A stretch of 64,000 nt of DNA from Paenibacillus sp. FSL H8-0048. GTDB lineage: Bacteria; Bacillota; Bacilli; Paenibacillales; Paenibacillaceae. This document shows positions 34,667 to 44,260 of the stretch, piece after piece; positions within the stretch are counted from its first letter, which is position 1, and each line of letters begins with the position of its first letter. The notes beneath the pieces were generated by a model. The model worked only from the letters and a program-made list of their open reading frames with translations, was not told where the DNA came from and did not search any database. The DNA is taken from positions 7,068,001 through 7,132,000 of the forward strand of contig NZ_JBBODF010000001.1 of NCBI RefSeq assembly GCF_038002825.1, in the 5' to 3' direction. A program made the position numbers and the translations under genes.

Positions 34667-36040
34667 ATGGCGGCAGAGCGGCAGATCTACTCCATCAAGG
34701 AGCTTAACAAATATATCCGCATGAAGCTGGATTCGGATGCGCTGCTGTCCGATGTATGGATTCGCGGTGAAATCTCGAATTTCACCCATCACGGAAGCGG
34801 GCATATGTACTTCACGCTGAAGGATGAGAGCAGCCGGATTAAAGCCATCATGTTCGCCTCGCATAACTCGCGGCTGCCGTTCGTGCCGAAGGAAGGCACG
34901 AAGGTAATTGCCAGGGGGAATGTGACCGTTTATGAACGGGACGGGCAATACCAGTTCTATGCGACACATATGCAGCCTGACGGAATCGGCAGCCTGTATC
35001 TGGCTTACGAGCAGCTGAAAAGCAAGCTGGAGAAGGAAGGCCTGTTCGCAGCGGAGCGCAAGCGTCCGCTGCCGCAATTCCCGCGTTGTATCGGGGTTGT
35101 GACCTCCCCGACAGGAGCAGCTGTGAGGGACATTATCATCACCCTGCAGCGGCGCTACCCGCAGGTGGCGATTGTGCTCTACCCTGTACTAGTGCAGGGT
35201 AAGGGGGCAGGCCCGTCCATTGTACAGGCCATCCAGAACCTCAATGCCATGGGAGAGGCCGATGTGCTGATTGTCGGGCGCGGCGGCGGCTCCCTGGAGG
35301 AGCTGTGGGCCTTCAATGAAGAGGCCGTCGCCCGGGCGATTGCGGCCTCCGGGATTCCGGTCATCTCGGCTGTGGGCCACGAGACCGACTTCACGATCGC
35401 CGATTTCGCCGCCGATCTCCGGGCGGCCACCCCTACGGCAGCGGCGGAGCTCGCTGTGCCGAGCGCAGCCGAGCTGGCCGGGCAACTGCGCATGGCCCGG
35501 CAGCGGCTGCGCCAAGCGCTGCTGCGCCGCTCGCAGCGCGGCGGCGAACGCCTCGCTGCCCTGCAGCGCTCGCTGGCGCTGGCCGGCCCCCGCCGGCAGC
35601 TGGCCCAGCACGCGCAGCGGCTGGACATGCTGCGCGCGGCCCTGCTCCGCGCAGCAGAGGCAAGGCACAGCCGCGCACAGGGGCGCAGCGCGCTGCTGCA
35701 CCAGAGCCTGCAGCGCTTCCATCCGCTTAGCAGCGTCAGCGCTGCCCGCCGGCGCACGGATGGCCTCACCCGTGAGCTGACGGCGGCCATGCAGGCGCGC
35801 CTTGCAGAGAAGCGCGCGCGGTTCGGGGCTGAGCTGCGCCATCTGGATGCGCTCAGCCCGCTTAAGGTCATGTCACGAGGCTACAGCCTCGTGTATGACG
35901 AGAAGGAACAGCATCTAATCAAATCGCTGAAGGAAGTAGAGCTTGGCGATGTGGTTAACATAAAGCTTAATGACGGACAACTAAACTGCCACGTATGGGG
36001 AATGAAGGAGGATGGCAAAGCGAATGGCGAAGGAAGCTGA
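34667..36040 (+). CDS. xseA: Exodeoxyribonuclease VII large subunit
   Basis: A 457-residue XseA with N-terminal OB domain (LSDVWIRGEISNFTHHGSGH), catalytic domain (CIGVVTSPTGAAVRDIIITL, VGRGGGSLEELWAFN, SAVGHETDFTIADFAAD) and a long Ala/Arg/Gln-rich coiled coil (about 255-385) of markedly higher GC content than its neighbours. It degrades single-stranded DNA with XseB. Start is 9 bases after folD; the ribosome site is weak. Overlaps xseB. Confidence 0.96.
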   Translation: MAAERQIYSIKELNKYIRMKLDSDALLSDVWIRGEISNFTHHGSGHMYFTLKDESSRIKAIMFASHNSRLPFVPKEGTKVIARGNVTVYERDGQYQFYATHMQPDGIGSLYLAYEQLKSKLEKEGLFAAERKRPLPQFPRCIGVVTSPTGAAVRDIIITLQRRYPQVAIVLYPVLVQGKGAGPSIVQAIQNLNAMGEADVLIVGRGGGSLEELWAFNEEAVARAIAASGIPVISAVGHETDFTIADFAADLRAATPTAAAELAVPSAAELAGQLRMARQRLRQALLRRSQRGGERLAALQRSLALAGPRRQLAQHAQRLDMLRAALLRAAEARHSRAQGRSALLHQSLQRFHPLSSVSAARRRTDGLTRELTAAMQARLAEKRARFGAELRHLDALSPLKVMSRGYSLVYDEKEQHLIKSLKEVELGDVVNIKLNDGQLNCHVWGMKEDGKANGEGS

Positions 36041-36281
36041 ACTGGATTTTGAGGGAGCCATGGAGCGCCTGGAGGGTATCGTGCGTGAGCTGGAACACGG
36101 TGACGTTCCCCTGGAGAAGGCGATTGATTTATTCCAGCAGGGAATGAAGCTCTCGCAGCTATGCGGCAGCAAGCTGGAGCAAGTGGAGCGCAAGATTGAG
36201 ATGATCACCGTAGAGGATGGCGAACTGCGCAAGAAGCCATTCGGCACCCGGCTTGAAGGCGATAACGATGAGTCATTCTGA
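36024..36281 (+). CDS. xseB: Exodeoxyribonuclease VII small subunit
   Basis: An 85-residue helical hairpin protein (LDFEGAMERLEGIVRELEHG, VPLEKAIDLFQQGMKL). ATG at 36024 is preferred, 12 bases after AAGGAGG; ATG at 36012 directly abuts that site. It overlaps both xseA (17 bases) and ispA (14 bases), implying coupled translation. Confidence 0.95.
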   Translation: MAKEAELDFEGAMERLEGIVRELEHGDVPLEKAIDLFQQGMKLSQLCGSKLEQVERKIEMITVEDGELRKKPFGTRLEGDNDESF

Positions 36282-37215
36282 GCTTGAGCCATCCGGCGGG
36301 GCGGCGGGGCAGCAGGGCCGCGAACCGCTGGAGCAGTATATAGCAGACGTTAGCCGCTGGGTTGCTGCAGCCCTAAGCGGGGTCGTACCTGAGCAGTGGG
36401 ACGTGCCCCGGGTCCTAAGAGAATCGATGGAATACTCGCTGCAAGCTGGGGGTAAGCGCCTGCGGCCGCTGCTGGTCACCGCTGCCTGCGAAGCGCTGGG
36501 CGGCAGCCGTGAAGCTGCGCTTCCTGTAGCAGCAGCGATTGAAATGGTGCACACTTATTCTCTGATTCATGATGATCTTCCGGCGATGGATAATGATGAC
36601 TACCGGCGCGGCAAGCTGACGAACCATAAGGTCTTCGGGGAAGCGATGGCCATTCTGGCCGGAGATTCGCTGCTGACCCATGCATTCTACAGTGTGGTAC
36701 AAGCCTCCCGTAAGTATGGGGTTCCGGCAGAGCGCGTGCTGTCCATCGTGGAGGATCTGGCCGAGATGGCAGGCCCGCGCGGTATGGTCGGCGGTCAGGT
36801 AGCCGATATGGAAGGCGAGCAGGGAATGACCGACCTGCAGCAGCTCCAGTACATTCATCTGCACAAGACTGGCGATCTGATGATCTTCTCCTTGCTTGCA
36901 GGCGGCAGAATCGCCGGTGCGGATGAGGGACAGCTGGAGGCCCTGCGCCGGTTCGGCACACAGATTGGCCTGGCCTTCCAGATTCAGGATGATATTCTGG
37001 ACCTCGTCGGCGATGAGAGTAAGCTGGGCAAAAAAACCGGCAGTGATATCAAGCAGCAGAAGGTGACCTATCCGTATTTCATCGGCCTTGAAGCTTCGCG
37101 CGAAGAGGTGAAGCAGCTTACGGCTGCTGCGCATCTGGCGATTCTAAAAGGAGGGTTCCAGGACCCGTCCCGGCTGCTGGAAATTGCAGATTATTTGATG
37201 TCACGTGACCACTAA
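36268..37215 (+). CDS. ispA: Farnesyl diphosphate synthase (geranyltranstransferase)
   Basis: A trans-prenyl synthase of 315 residues with both Asp-rich motifs: DDLPAMDNDD (first) and DDILD (second), plus GGKRLRPLL and IHDDLPAMD context. It condenses isoprenyl diphosphates for undecaprenyl, quinone and haem A side chains. ATG at 36268 with AAGGCG upstream; the N-terminus is some 15-20 residues longer than usual (Gly/Gln/Glu-rich). Next gene dxs supplies the same pathway. Confidence 0.95.
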   Translation: MSHSELEPSGGAAGQQGREPLEQYIADVSRWVAAALSGVVPEQWDVPRVLRESMEYSLQAGGKRLRPLLVTAACEALGGSREAALPVAAAIEMVHTYSLIHDDLPAMDNDDYRRGKLTNHKVFGEAMAILAGDSLLTHAFYSVVQASRKYGVPAERVLSIVEDLAEMAGPRGMVGGQVADMEGEQGMTDLQQLQYIHLHKTGDLMIFSLLAGGRIAGADEGQLEALRRFGTQIGLAFQIQDDILDLVGDESKLGKKTGSDIKQQKVTYPYFIGLEASREEVKQLTAAAHLAILKGGFQDPSRLLEIADYLMSRDH

Positions 37216-37228
37216 ATGAAGATTCGGC

Positions 37229-37260
37229 AAACGGCTGTGTTTCGGCAGCCGTTTCGTTTG
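37229..37260 (+). terminator. Terminator-like hairpin after ispA
   Basis: AAACGGCTG pairs with CAGCCGTTT; CGTTTGTG follows. TATAAT (37264-37269) just behind may be the -10 of a dxs promoter. Confidence 0.65.
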
Positions 37261-37312
37261 TGTTATAATGGGGTTTATATTTTAACAACATCTAGGAAAG
37301 CGGGGAATACTC

Positions 37313-39217
37313 GTGCTGCTTCCACAAATAAATGATCCTCAGGAGCTAAAATCTTTATCAGCCGGAGAACTGGCTGCCCTTGCGGAGGAAATCCGCCAGT
37401 TTCTGATCGAGAAGCTGTCAGTCACAGGGGGACATCTCGCATCCAATCTGGGAGTCGTGGAGCTCACGCTGGCCCTGCATTACTGTTATGACAGTCCCCG
37501 GGATAAGATGATCTATGATGTAGGGCATCAGGCGTATGTCCACAAGATATTGACCGGCCGTCAGGACAGGTTCGACTCCCTGCGGAAGCAGGGCGGACTC
37601 TGCGGCTTCGTCAAACGTTCGGAGAGTGAGCATGATGTCTGGGAGGCCGGTCACAGCAGCACTTCTCTGTCGGCGGCAATGGGCATGGCGATGGCCCGTG
37701 ACCTCAAGGGTGAAGACAATAAGGTGATTGCCGTAATCGGCGATGGCGCCCTTACCGGCGGAATGGCCTTTGAAGCGCTGAACCACATTGGACATGAGCG
37801 CCGCAAGCTCATGGTGATTCTGAACGATAATGAAATGTCCATTGCACCGAATGTAGGGGCGATGCATAACTACTTAAGCAAGATCCGTTCGGACCGCCAT
37901 TATCTGCGGGCCAAGGACGAGGTCGAAGGGCTGCTGAAGAAGATTCCGGCCATCGGCGGACGTCTGGCGAAGACTGCACAGAATGTGAAGGACGGTCTGA
38001 AGAACATGCTGGTGCCAGGTGTTCTGTTTGAAGAACTGGGATTTACCTATCTTGGACCCGTGGACGGTCATGATCTGGAGAAGATGATTGACACCTTCCA
38101 TCAGGCGGATAATGTATCCGGGCCTGTTCTGGTGCATGTCCTTACCACCAAAGGCAAGGGCTACAAACCGGCGGAAGTCGATTCCTATAAATGGCACGGC
38201 ATTTCTCCTTACAAAATCGAATCCGGCCAGGTTCTTAAAGCAGTCGGCAATCCGATGTACACGGAAGTCTTCGGACAGACGCTAATTGAGCTGGGGCATC
38301 AGGATAAGCGGCTGGTTGCGGTAACACCGGCGATGCCGGGCGGCTCGGGACTATTCCCGTTCGCCAAGGAATTCCCTGACCGGATGATTGATGTCGGTAT
38401 TGCGGAGCAGCATGCCGCCACCTTATGTGCGGCCTTGGCTATGGAAGGCATGAAGCCGGTATTTGCCGTCTATTCCACCTTCATGCAGCGCGCCTATGAT
38501 CAGATCGTTCACGACATTTGCCGCCATAATGCCAATGTCATGTTCGCCATCGACCGTGCGGGCTTCGTGGGTGCTGACGGGGAGACTCATCAGGGTGTGT
38601 ACGATATCGCGTTTATGCGTCATATCCCGAACATGGTGCTTATGATGCCGAAGGATGAGAATGAGCTGCGCCATATGATGAAGACGGCGCTGGATTATAA
38701 TGAAGGACCGATTGCTTACCGTTATCCGCGCATTAACGGCACGGGTGTGGCTCTGGATGCTGAGCTGCACACTCTGCCTATCGGCACCTGGGAACGTCTG
38801 CGTCCCGGAGAGGATTATGCCGTGCTTGCCTGCGGCCCGATGGTTCAGGTGGCAGAAGAGGCGGCGGAAGTGCTGAAGCGTGAAGGTATTCAGATCGGTG
38901 TAGTCAACGCGCGCTTCCTGAAGCCGCTGGATAACACCATGCTGCTTGATCTGGCACATGCCGGAACGGGCATGGTGGTGCTGGAAGAAGCGAGCCAGGC
39001 TGGCAGCCTTGGCAGTGCGGTGCTGGAGTTCTTTGCGGAGCATGAGATATATGATGCGCATGTTCACCTGATGGGCGTGCCGGATATTTTCGTCGAGCAC
39101 GGGTCGATCAAGGAGCAGCGCCAGGAGACGGGGCTTACCGTAGAAGCCGTGTGCGCACGTATTAAGTCAATGAAAGGGCTCAGCACTTATACCTATAAGT
39201 CAACCTCCACCTCCTAA
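37313..39217 (+). CDS. dxs: 1-deoxy-D-xylulose-5-phosphate synthase
   Basis: A thiamine-diphosphate enzyme of 634 residues that makes DXP from pyruvate and glyceraldehyde-3-phosphate, first step of the MEP pathway. Motifs: GHLASNLGVVELTLALHY, ThDP-binding IGDGALTGGMAFEALNHIG ... LNDNEMSI, and the transketolase region GIAEQHAATLCAALA. GTG at 37313 follows AAGCGGGGA. Confidence 0.97.
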   Translation: MLLPQINDPQELKSLSAGELAALAEEIRQFLIEKLSVTGGHLASNLGVVELTLALHYCYDSPRDKMIYDVGHQAYVHKILTGRQDRFDSLRKQGGLCGFVKRSESEHDVWEAGHSSTSLSAAMGMAMARDLKGEDNKVIAVIGDGALTGGMAFEALNHIGHERRKLMVILNDNEMSIAPNVGAMHNYLSKIRSDRHYLRAKDEVEGLLKKIPAIGGRLAKTAQNVKDGLKNMLVPGVLFEELGFTYLGPVDGHDLEKMIDTFHQADNVSGPVLVHVLTTKGKGYKPAEVDSYKWHGISPYKIESGQVLKAVGNPMYTEVFGQTLIELGHQDKRLVAVTPAMPGGSGLFPFAKEFPDRMIDVGIAEQHAATLCAALAMEGMKPVFAVYSTFMQRAYDQIVHDICRHNANVMFAIDRAGFVGADGETHQGVYDIAFMRHIPNMVLMMPKDENELRHMMKTALDYNEGPIAYRYPRINGTGVALDAELHTLPIGTWERLRPGEDYAVLACGPMVQVAEEAAEVLKREGIQIGVVNARFLKPLDNTMLLDLAHAGTGMVVLEEASQAGSLGSAVLEFFAEHEIYDAHVHLMGVPDIFVEHGSIKEQRQETGLTVEAVCARIKSMKGLSTYTYKSTSTS

Positions 39218-39259
39218 GGGCAGGGACGGAGGGCGGACCGAAGTGATCGGGAGATGAAC

Positions 39260-40150
39260 ATGGAACACCCTAAGGAACGAATTGATGTGCTGTTGGTGGA
39301 GCAAGGCTTCTACGACAGCCGGGAGAAGGCCAAGGCTGCCATTATGGCGGGCCTGGTGCTGGCGAATGAAGAACGGATTGAAAAGCCTGGGATGAAGGTG
39401 CTCCGCAGCTCTGTCCTCAGAGTCAAGGGAGCGCTGCACCCCTATGTCAGCCGGGGCGGCTTGAAGCTGGAGAAGGCCCTTCGGCAGTTCGGCATCGGGC
39501 TGACCGGCCGCAACATGCTGGATATCGGCTCCTCTACAGGAGGCTTCACAGATTGTGCGCTTCAGAACGGTGCAGCCCATGTGTACGCGATTGACGTGGG
39601 ACATAACCAGCTTGATTGGAGCCTGCGTAATGATGAACGGGTAACCGTAATGGAGCAGACCAACTTTCGTTACATGACCCCACCTGATTTGAAGGGACCG
39701 GTACCTGACTTTGCCAGTATCGATGTCTCCTTCATTTCCCTGAAGATCATCCTGCCGCCGCTTATGGCGCTGCTGAACCGTCCTGCTGATATCGCTGCAC
39801 TGATTAAGCCGCAGTTCGAAGCCGGCCGCGAGAAGGTGGGCAAGTCTGGAGTCGTACGCGAACCGGCTGTTCACCGTGAGGTGCTGGTAAACGTACTGAC
39901 CATGGCAGCCGAATTGGGCTACGCGCTTGCAGGACTGACTTATTCCCCCATTACCGGCGGGGAAGGGAATATCGAATTTCTGGCACACTGGAAGCTGCTG
40001 CCTGATGAAGCTGCTGAGCAGCCTTCCGTGCAGCAGACTTCTGCGGCTGAAGCACAGCCGAATAATTTCGCCGCGCTTGCCGACTCCGTCATTAAGGAAG
40101 CGAATGCAACCTTCAGCGCTGCGGGCCATGGAAACTCATCCAAGAGATGA
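39260..40150 (+). CDS. tlyA: TlyA-family rRNA 2'-O-methyltransferase
   Basis: An N-terminal S4 RNA-binding domain (RIDVLLVEQGFYDSREKAKA) joins an FtsJ-like Rossmann methyltransferase (MLDIGSSTGGFTDCALQNGA; ASIDVSFISLKIILP; LIKPQFEAG). TlyA methylates 16S and/or 23S rRNA riboses. The ATG at 39260 is 6 bases from GGGAG; ATG 39254 touches it. The tail (about 250-296) is Ala/Gln-rich and unusual. B. subtilis equivalent is yqxC, same place before ahrC. Confidence 0.92.
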   Translation: MEHPKERIDVLLVEQGFYDSREKAKAAIMAGLVLANEERIEKPGMKVLRSSVLRVKGALHPYVSRGGLKLEKALRQFGIGLTGRNMLDIGSSTGGFTDCALQNGAAHVYAIDVGHNQLDWSLRNDERVTVMEQTNFRYMTPPDLKGPVPDFASIDVSFISLKIILPPLMALLNRPADIAALIKPQFEAGREKVGKSGVVREPAVHREVLVNVLTMAAELGYALAGLTYSPITGGEGNIEFLAHWKLLPDEAAEQPSVQQTSAAEAQPNNFAALADSVIKEANATFSAAGHGNSSKR

Positions 40151-40159
40151 GTTTCTTTT
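40131..40159 (+). terminator. Terminator overlapping the end of tlyA
   Basis: GAAACTCATC (40131-40140) and GATGAGTTTC (40146-40155) pair perfectly around CAAGA and are followed by TTTTG; the left arm and loop encode the last tlyA codons. Confidence 0.85.
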
Positions 40160-40272
40160 GCTGCCAAGATAACAATTTACAGGTCTTCCAGAACCGAAAT
40201 TAGCGGCAGATTGTCAGCCGGAAGCAGGATTTCAGCCGCCCGCACGCGAATAGATTCACCGAGGTGATGGGA

Positions 40273-40743
40273 GTGGCGAGCTCGGACAAGGCTGTGGTGG
40301 CACTTATAGGACTGGCGGCGGCAATCTTTATCCTTTATAGAATCTATATCTGGCTGCAGGGGTCTCCTGGTTCCTTCATGAAGGACCGGGTGCCGATCAA
40401 CAAGGTCATTCAGTCCCACCCGTCCATCGGTCTGCTGGAGGATGCGGGGTATGAGGTCATCGGCGGGAAGCTGAAGATTCCGCTGTCTTTTCAGGTAAAT
40501 GGGGCACCGATTTTCAGCAGGCTGTTCATTGATTATGTAGCCACCAAGAATGAGGAGCATTATTATCTGGTCATCCTCTCCCGCCCCCGCAAGGAGCTTG
40601 AATTCACCGGCAGCGGACTACGGGACTACATCCTCCCCTATCTGCTGATCTACCCGGATTGCAGCGGGGTACTCTATGTGGATACGGTGAATTCCAATAT
40701 TCATGTAATTAATTTCGGCAAGGACGACGGAGAATCCAGTTAA
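40273..40743 (+). CDS. Uncharacterised membrane-anchored protein between tlyA and argR
   Basis: About 156 residues: one N-terminal membrane helix (VVALIGLAAAIFILYRIYIWL) and a soluble domain with IGLLEDAGYEVIGGKLKIPLS and FIDYVATKNEEHYYLVILSR. The latter recalls endonuclease-like alpha/beta folds but I do not assign a family. GTG at 40273 (GAGG 8 bases upstream) is preferred to ATG 40267. B. subtilis lacks a gene here. Function unknown. Confidence 0.75.
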   Translation: MASSDKAVVALIGLAAAIFILYRIYIWLQGSPGSFMKDRVPINKVIQSHPSIGLLEDAGYEVIGGKLKIPLSFQVNGAPIFSRLFIDYVATKNEEHYYLVILSRPRKELEFTGSGLRDYILPYLLIYPDCSGVLYVDTVNSNIHVINFGKDDGESS

Positions 40744-40769
40744 GCACTATATAAATACGGGAGGCAACA

Positions 40770-41219
40770 ATGAAGGGACACAGGCATATCAAGATTAGAG
40801 AAATTATCTCGCAAAAGGAAATTGAAACCCAGGATGATCTGGTCGAGGCGCTACGGGAAGCAGGCTTTCAAGTAACACAGGCTACCGTATCCCGCGATAT
40901 TAAGGAACTGTTGCTAATCAAGGTACCAATGGATGACGGGCGTTACAAGTATTCCCTGCCTACCGACCAGCGTTACAACCCTACTCAGAAGCTGAAGCGG
41001 GTGCTGGTGGACAACTTTGTACAAATCGACTTTTCCGCGAATCTGGTGGTCATGAAATGTCTGCCGGGAACGGCCAATTCCGTGGCTGCGCTAATCGACA
41101 ATATCGACTGGCCGCAAATTATGGGTACAATCTCCGGAGACGACACCATCCTGATTATCTGCCGCCAGCCGGAGGACAGCAAGGACGTCATTTCACAAAT
41201 TATGGGCTATATTTCGTAG
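40770..41219 (+). CDS. argR: Arginine repressor ArgR/AhrC
   Basis: A 149-residue arginine-sensing regulator: winged helix (HIKIREIISQKEIETQDDLVEAL, VTQATVSRDIKEL) and C-terminal oligomerisation/arginine-binding domain (LPGTANSVAALID, GTISGDDTILIICR). With arginine it represses biosynthesis and activates catabolism. GGGAGGCAACA precedes ATG. Conserved position before recN. Confidence 0.97.
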   Translation: MKGHRHIKIREIISQKEIETQDDLVEALREAGFQVTQATVSRDIKELLLIKVPMDDGRYKYSLPTDQRYNPTQKLKRVLVDNFVQIDFSANLVVMKCLPGTANSVAALIDNIDWPQIMGTISGDDTILIICRQPEDSKDVISQIMGYIS

Positions 41220-41269
41220 TTCTGCTTATAGGCTTGGCAGGCAATCATCATGTCGGAGGTGCTGTATTC

Positions 41270-42997
41270 GTGTTAGAGACATTGTCTATACGCAATCTGG
41301 CCGTGGTTGAGGCGGTGGATGTGCATTTTTATCCGGGTTTTCATGTCCTTACAGGGGAGACCGGTGCCGGGAAATCAATTATTATCGATGCGCTCGCACT
41401 CATTGCCGGGGGACGCGGTTCCGCTGACTCCATCCGGTATGGGTGTGAGAAGGCCGAAATGGAAGCGCTTTTCAGTCTGCCGGGAAGTCATCCGGTCTGG
41501 GATACGCTGGAACGGCTGGGCATCGGTGCAGAGCGTGAGGAGCATCTGGTGATCCGCCGGGAGATTACCTCCCAGGGCAAGAGTACCTCGCGCGTGAACG
41601 GCCAGATGGTCAATCTGAGCATGCTGCGCGAAATCGGGGAGCAGTTAGTCAATATTCATGGGCAGCATGAGCATCAGAATTTGTTGAAGGCTGAACGTCA
41701 CTTAGGGTTGCTGGATACCTATGGGGAAGCGGTGATTGGACCGCTCAAAGCAGATTATCAGGAGAAATATACGGCTTTTGCCAAAGTGGAAAAAGAACTC
41801 CGGGAACTTCAGGAGTCCAGCCAAAAGGCGTATCAGATGCTGGATTTGTACCGTTTTCAGCTGGAGGAAATTTCTGCTGCGGGACTAAAACCGGGAGAAG
41901 ATGAATTACTTGCCGAAGAACGGGTAAAACTATCCCACAGTGAGAAAATGATGGATTCAGTATCCGGCGCATACGAGCTGCTGTATGACAGGCAAGGGCT
42001 GGAGTCCATTGGCAATGTAATCTCCAGGCTTGAAGATGCGGTGCGGTATGACGAGAAGGGTCTGCGGGCAGTCTACGAGCAATTGCAGTCGGCTTATTAC
42101 CAGCTGGAGGATGCGGCATTTCAGCTGCGCGACTACCGTGAAGAGATCGAGTTCAATCCGGCGCGGCTGGAGGATATTGAGAACCGGCTGGATCTGATCA
42201 CCGGACTGCAGCGCAAATACGGGGATAGCGTGGAGCAGATTCTGGAGTATTATCAGCAGATTGAGCGGGAGACGGATCTTCTGGAGAATAAGGACGAATA
42301 TATCGAGAAGTTAACGGCCAAACGCGATGGCCTGCTTCACATCTTAATGGAGTCAGCCGAAGCGCTGAGCAGAGCGCGGCGGCAGTGTGCGACGGAGCTT
42401 GCTTCACAGGTCGAGGGAGAGCTGAAGGATCTGCAGATGGAGCGGACCTCCCTCCAGGTGAAAATGGAAACGCTCGAAGATCCGCGCGGCATGGAGTATC
42501 AGGGACGGCGGTACCGTCTGACCCGGCAGGGGATCGACAGCGCTGAATTCATGATCTCCCCGAATCCCGGCGAGCCGCTGCGTCCGCTGGGCAAGATTGC
42601 CTCAGGCGGAGAGCTGTCGCGGATCATGCTGGCGATGAAGAGTATTTTTGCGCGGCATGATGCGATTCCTGTCCTTATCTTCGATGAGGTGGATACCGGG
42701 GTCAGCGGGCGGGCGGCCCAGTCTATTGCGGACAAGCTGTATAAGCTGTCGTCCACTTGCCAGGTGTTCTCCATTACCCACCTGCCGCAGGTGGCCTGTA
42801 TGGCGGATCATCAGTACCTGATTGCCAAAAAAGTCGAAGACGGACGCACGATGACCGAGGTGGACTCCCTCTCGGCCGAAGGCCGCGTAATGGAGCTGGC
42901 CCGGATGCTGGGCGGTGTGGAAATTACCGAAAAAACATTGCATCACGCACAGGAGATGCTGGGTCTGGCCGAGGCCAGCAAGGCAGCTGCAAGCTAA
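41270..42997 (+). CDS. recN: DNA repair protein RecN
   Basis: An SMC-like ATPase of 575 residues: Walker A HVLTGETGAGKSIIIDAL, long coiled coils (about 155-350), signature KIASGGELSRIMLA and Walker B VLIFDEVDTGVSG. It gathers double-strand breaks for recombination. GTG at 41270 has GGAGG 10 bases upstream and gives the family's usual length (576). Confidence 0.97.
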   Translation: MLETLSIRNLAVVEAVDVHFYPGFHVLTGETGAGKSIIIDALALIAGGRGSADSIRYGCEKAEMEALFSLPGSHPVWDTLERLGIGAEREEHLVIRREITSQGKSTSRVNGQMVNLSMLREIGEQLVNIHGQHEHQNLLKAERHLGLLDTYGEAVIGPLKADYQEKYTAFAKVEKELRELQESSQKAYQMLDLYRFQLEEISAAGLKPGEDELLAEERVKLSHSEKMMDSVSGAYELLYDRQGLESIGNVISRLEDAVRYDEKGLRAVYEQLQSAYYQLEDAAFQLRDYREEIEFNPARLEDIENRLDLITGLQRKYGDSVEQILEYYQQIERETDLLENKDEYIEKLTAKRDGLLHILMESAEALSRARRQCATELASQVEGELKDLQMERTSLQVKMETLEDPRGMEYQGRRYRLTRQGIDSAEFMISPNPGEPLRPLGKIASGGELSRIMLAMKSIFARHDAIPVLIFDEVDTGVSGRAAQSIADKLYKLSSTCQVFSITHLPQVACMADHQYLIAKKVEDGRTMTEVDSLSAEGRVMELARMLGGVEITEKTLHHAQEMLGLAEASKAAAS

Positions 42998-43111
42998 GCG
43001 GGACAATGATTGACAGTAATAAAAGCCTGGGGGCAAGGTTATCTTATAGGTACGCAATTGGCGACCACCTTTTTCGTCAAGCGAAAGAAGCAAAAGGGAG
43101 TGTGACAGCCA

Positions 43112-44245
43112 TTGAAGCCTAACCTCAGGAAGTTAATGCCCGGCCTTTTATTTGCCTTCTTTCTCAGTTTATCAGGCATAACGGGACCCTCACAGATCCA
43201 CGCAGCACCGCTTGAACATCAGCCGCTTAGGGCGGTACAGGGAACCGGGAATGAACTTAAGGTCATCCCCGGAGGTCAGACAATTGGCGTGAAGGTGAAG
43301 TCGGCAGGCGTGCTGGTTGTTGGCCATCATCTGGTTGAAGTATCGGGGCAGTCCAGGATTTCACCCGGCGAGAACAGCGGCATCCTGCCCGGCGATCTGA
43401 TGATCTCCATCAACGGGGTGAAGCTGGACGAGGTATCGAAGGTAGCAAGGCTGGTCGAGCAGGCCGGCAAAAGCAATGATTCCTTAAGCATTGTCTACAA
43501 ACGCGGCGGTAAAGAGCATACAGCTCAGCTGAAGCCCGCGTATGACCGCACAGACAAGGTGTGGCGGCTTGGGCTCTACATCCGTGATTCCGCAGCCGGT
43601 GTAGGGACCCTCACTTTCTATGCCCCGAAGCAGGGTGTGTACGGGGCCCTAGGACATGTCATTACTGACATGAACACAGGTACGCCGATTGTGGTCGGCA
43701 GCGGCCATATCGTGCAGTCCAGCGTCACTTCGATCTCCAAGAGCCAGGATGGTGATCCTGGTGAGAAACGGGCCCATTTTTTGAAGGAAAGCCAGGTTCT
43801 CGGGAATGTGGAGAGCAACACGGATTTCGGAATATTCGGTAAAATGACCCGTAATCCCGAGCACAGCCTGTATCAGGAGCCGATTCCGGTAGCCATGAGT
43901 TCGGAAGTGAAGGAAGGTCCCGCACAGATTCTAACTGTCGTCGACGGTCAGCAGGTCGAACGCTTCAACGTGGAGATCATCCATGTGGCCCGTCAGCAGA
44001 CCCCTGCTACTAAGGGCATGGTACTGCGCATCACCGACCCCCGTCTGCTCGATAAGACCGGAGGGATTGTCCAGGGCATGAGCGGCAGCCCGATTGTTCA
44101 GAACGGCCGTCTAATCGGAGCAGTGACCCATGTGTTCGTCAATGATCCCAAGTCAGGGTATGGCTGCTTCATTGAGTGGATGCTTAGGGACTCCGGTGTG
44201 GTTCAACAGGATCAGGAGCTTCAATACAATCTTAAGGCGGTTTAG
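43112..44245 (+). CDS. spoIVB: SpoIVB peptidase (stage IV sporulation protein B)
   Basis: A secreted S55 serine peptidase of 377 residues: signal-type helix (about 8-30), PDZ domain (about 90-150: SGILPGDLMISINGVKLDEV) and protease domain with GALGHVITD (His) and GMSGSPIVQNG (Ser). It is produced in the forespore and triggers pro-sigma-K processing in the mother cell. TTG start at 43112 with AAAGGGAG 12 bases upstream. It directly precedes spo0A as in Bacillus. Confidence 0.96.
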   Translation: MKPNLRKLMPGLLFAFFLSLSGITGPSQIHAAPLEHQPLRAVQGTGNELKVIPGGQTIGVKVKSAGVLVVGHHLVEVSGQSRISPGENSGILPGDLMISINGVKLDEVSKVARLVEQAGKSNDSLSIVYKRGGKEHTAQLKPAYDRTDKVWRLGLYIRDSAAGVGTLTFYAPKQGVYGALGHVITDMNTGTPIVVGSGHIVQSSVTSISKSQDGDPGEKRAHFLKESQVLGNVESNTDFGIFGKMTRNPEHSLYQEPIPVAMSSEVKEGPAQILTVVDGQQVERFNVEIIHVARQQTPATKGMVLRITDPRLLDKTGGIVQGMSGSPIVQNGRLIGAVTHVFVNDPKSGYGCFIEWMLRDSGVVQQDQELQYNLKAV

Positions 44246-44260
44246 CCTTAAGATTTTTTT
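44231..44260 (+). terminator. Terminator of spoIVB
   Basis: CTTAAGGC and GCCTTAAG pair around GGTTTA with seven T after; the left arm encodes the last codons of spoIVB. Confidence 0.9.

Noticed and set aside
33875..35077. 400-residue frame opposite folD and xseA
   Set aside because: It spans two well-identified genes on the other strand and their boundary; His/Arg-rich composition is typical of antisense shadows.
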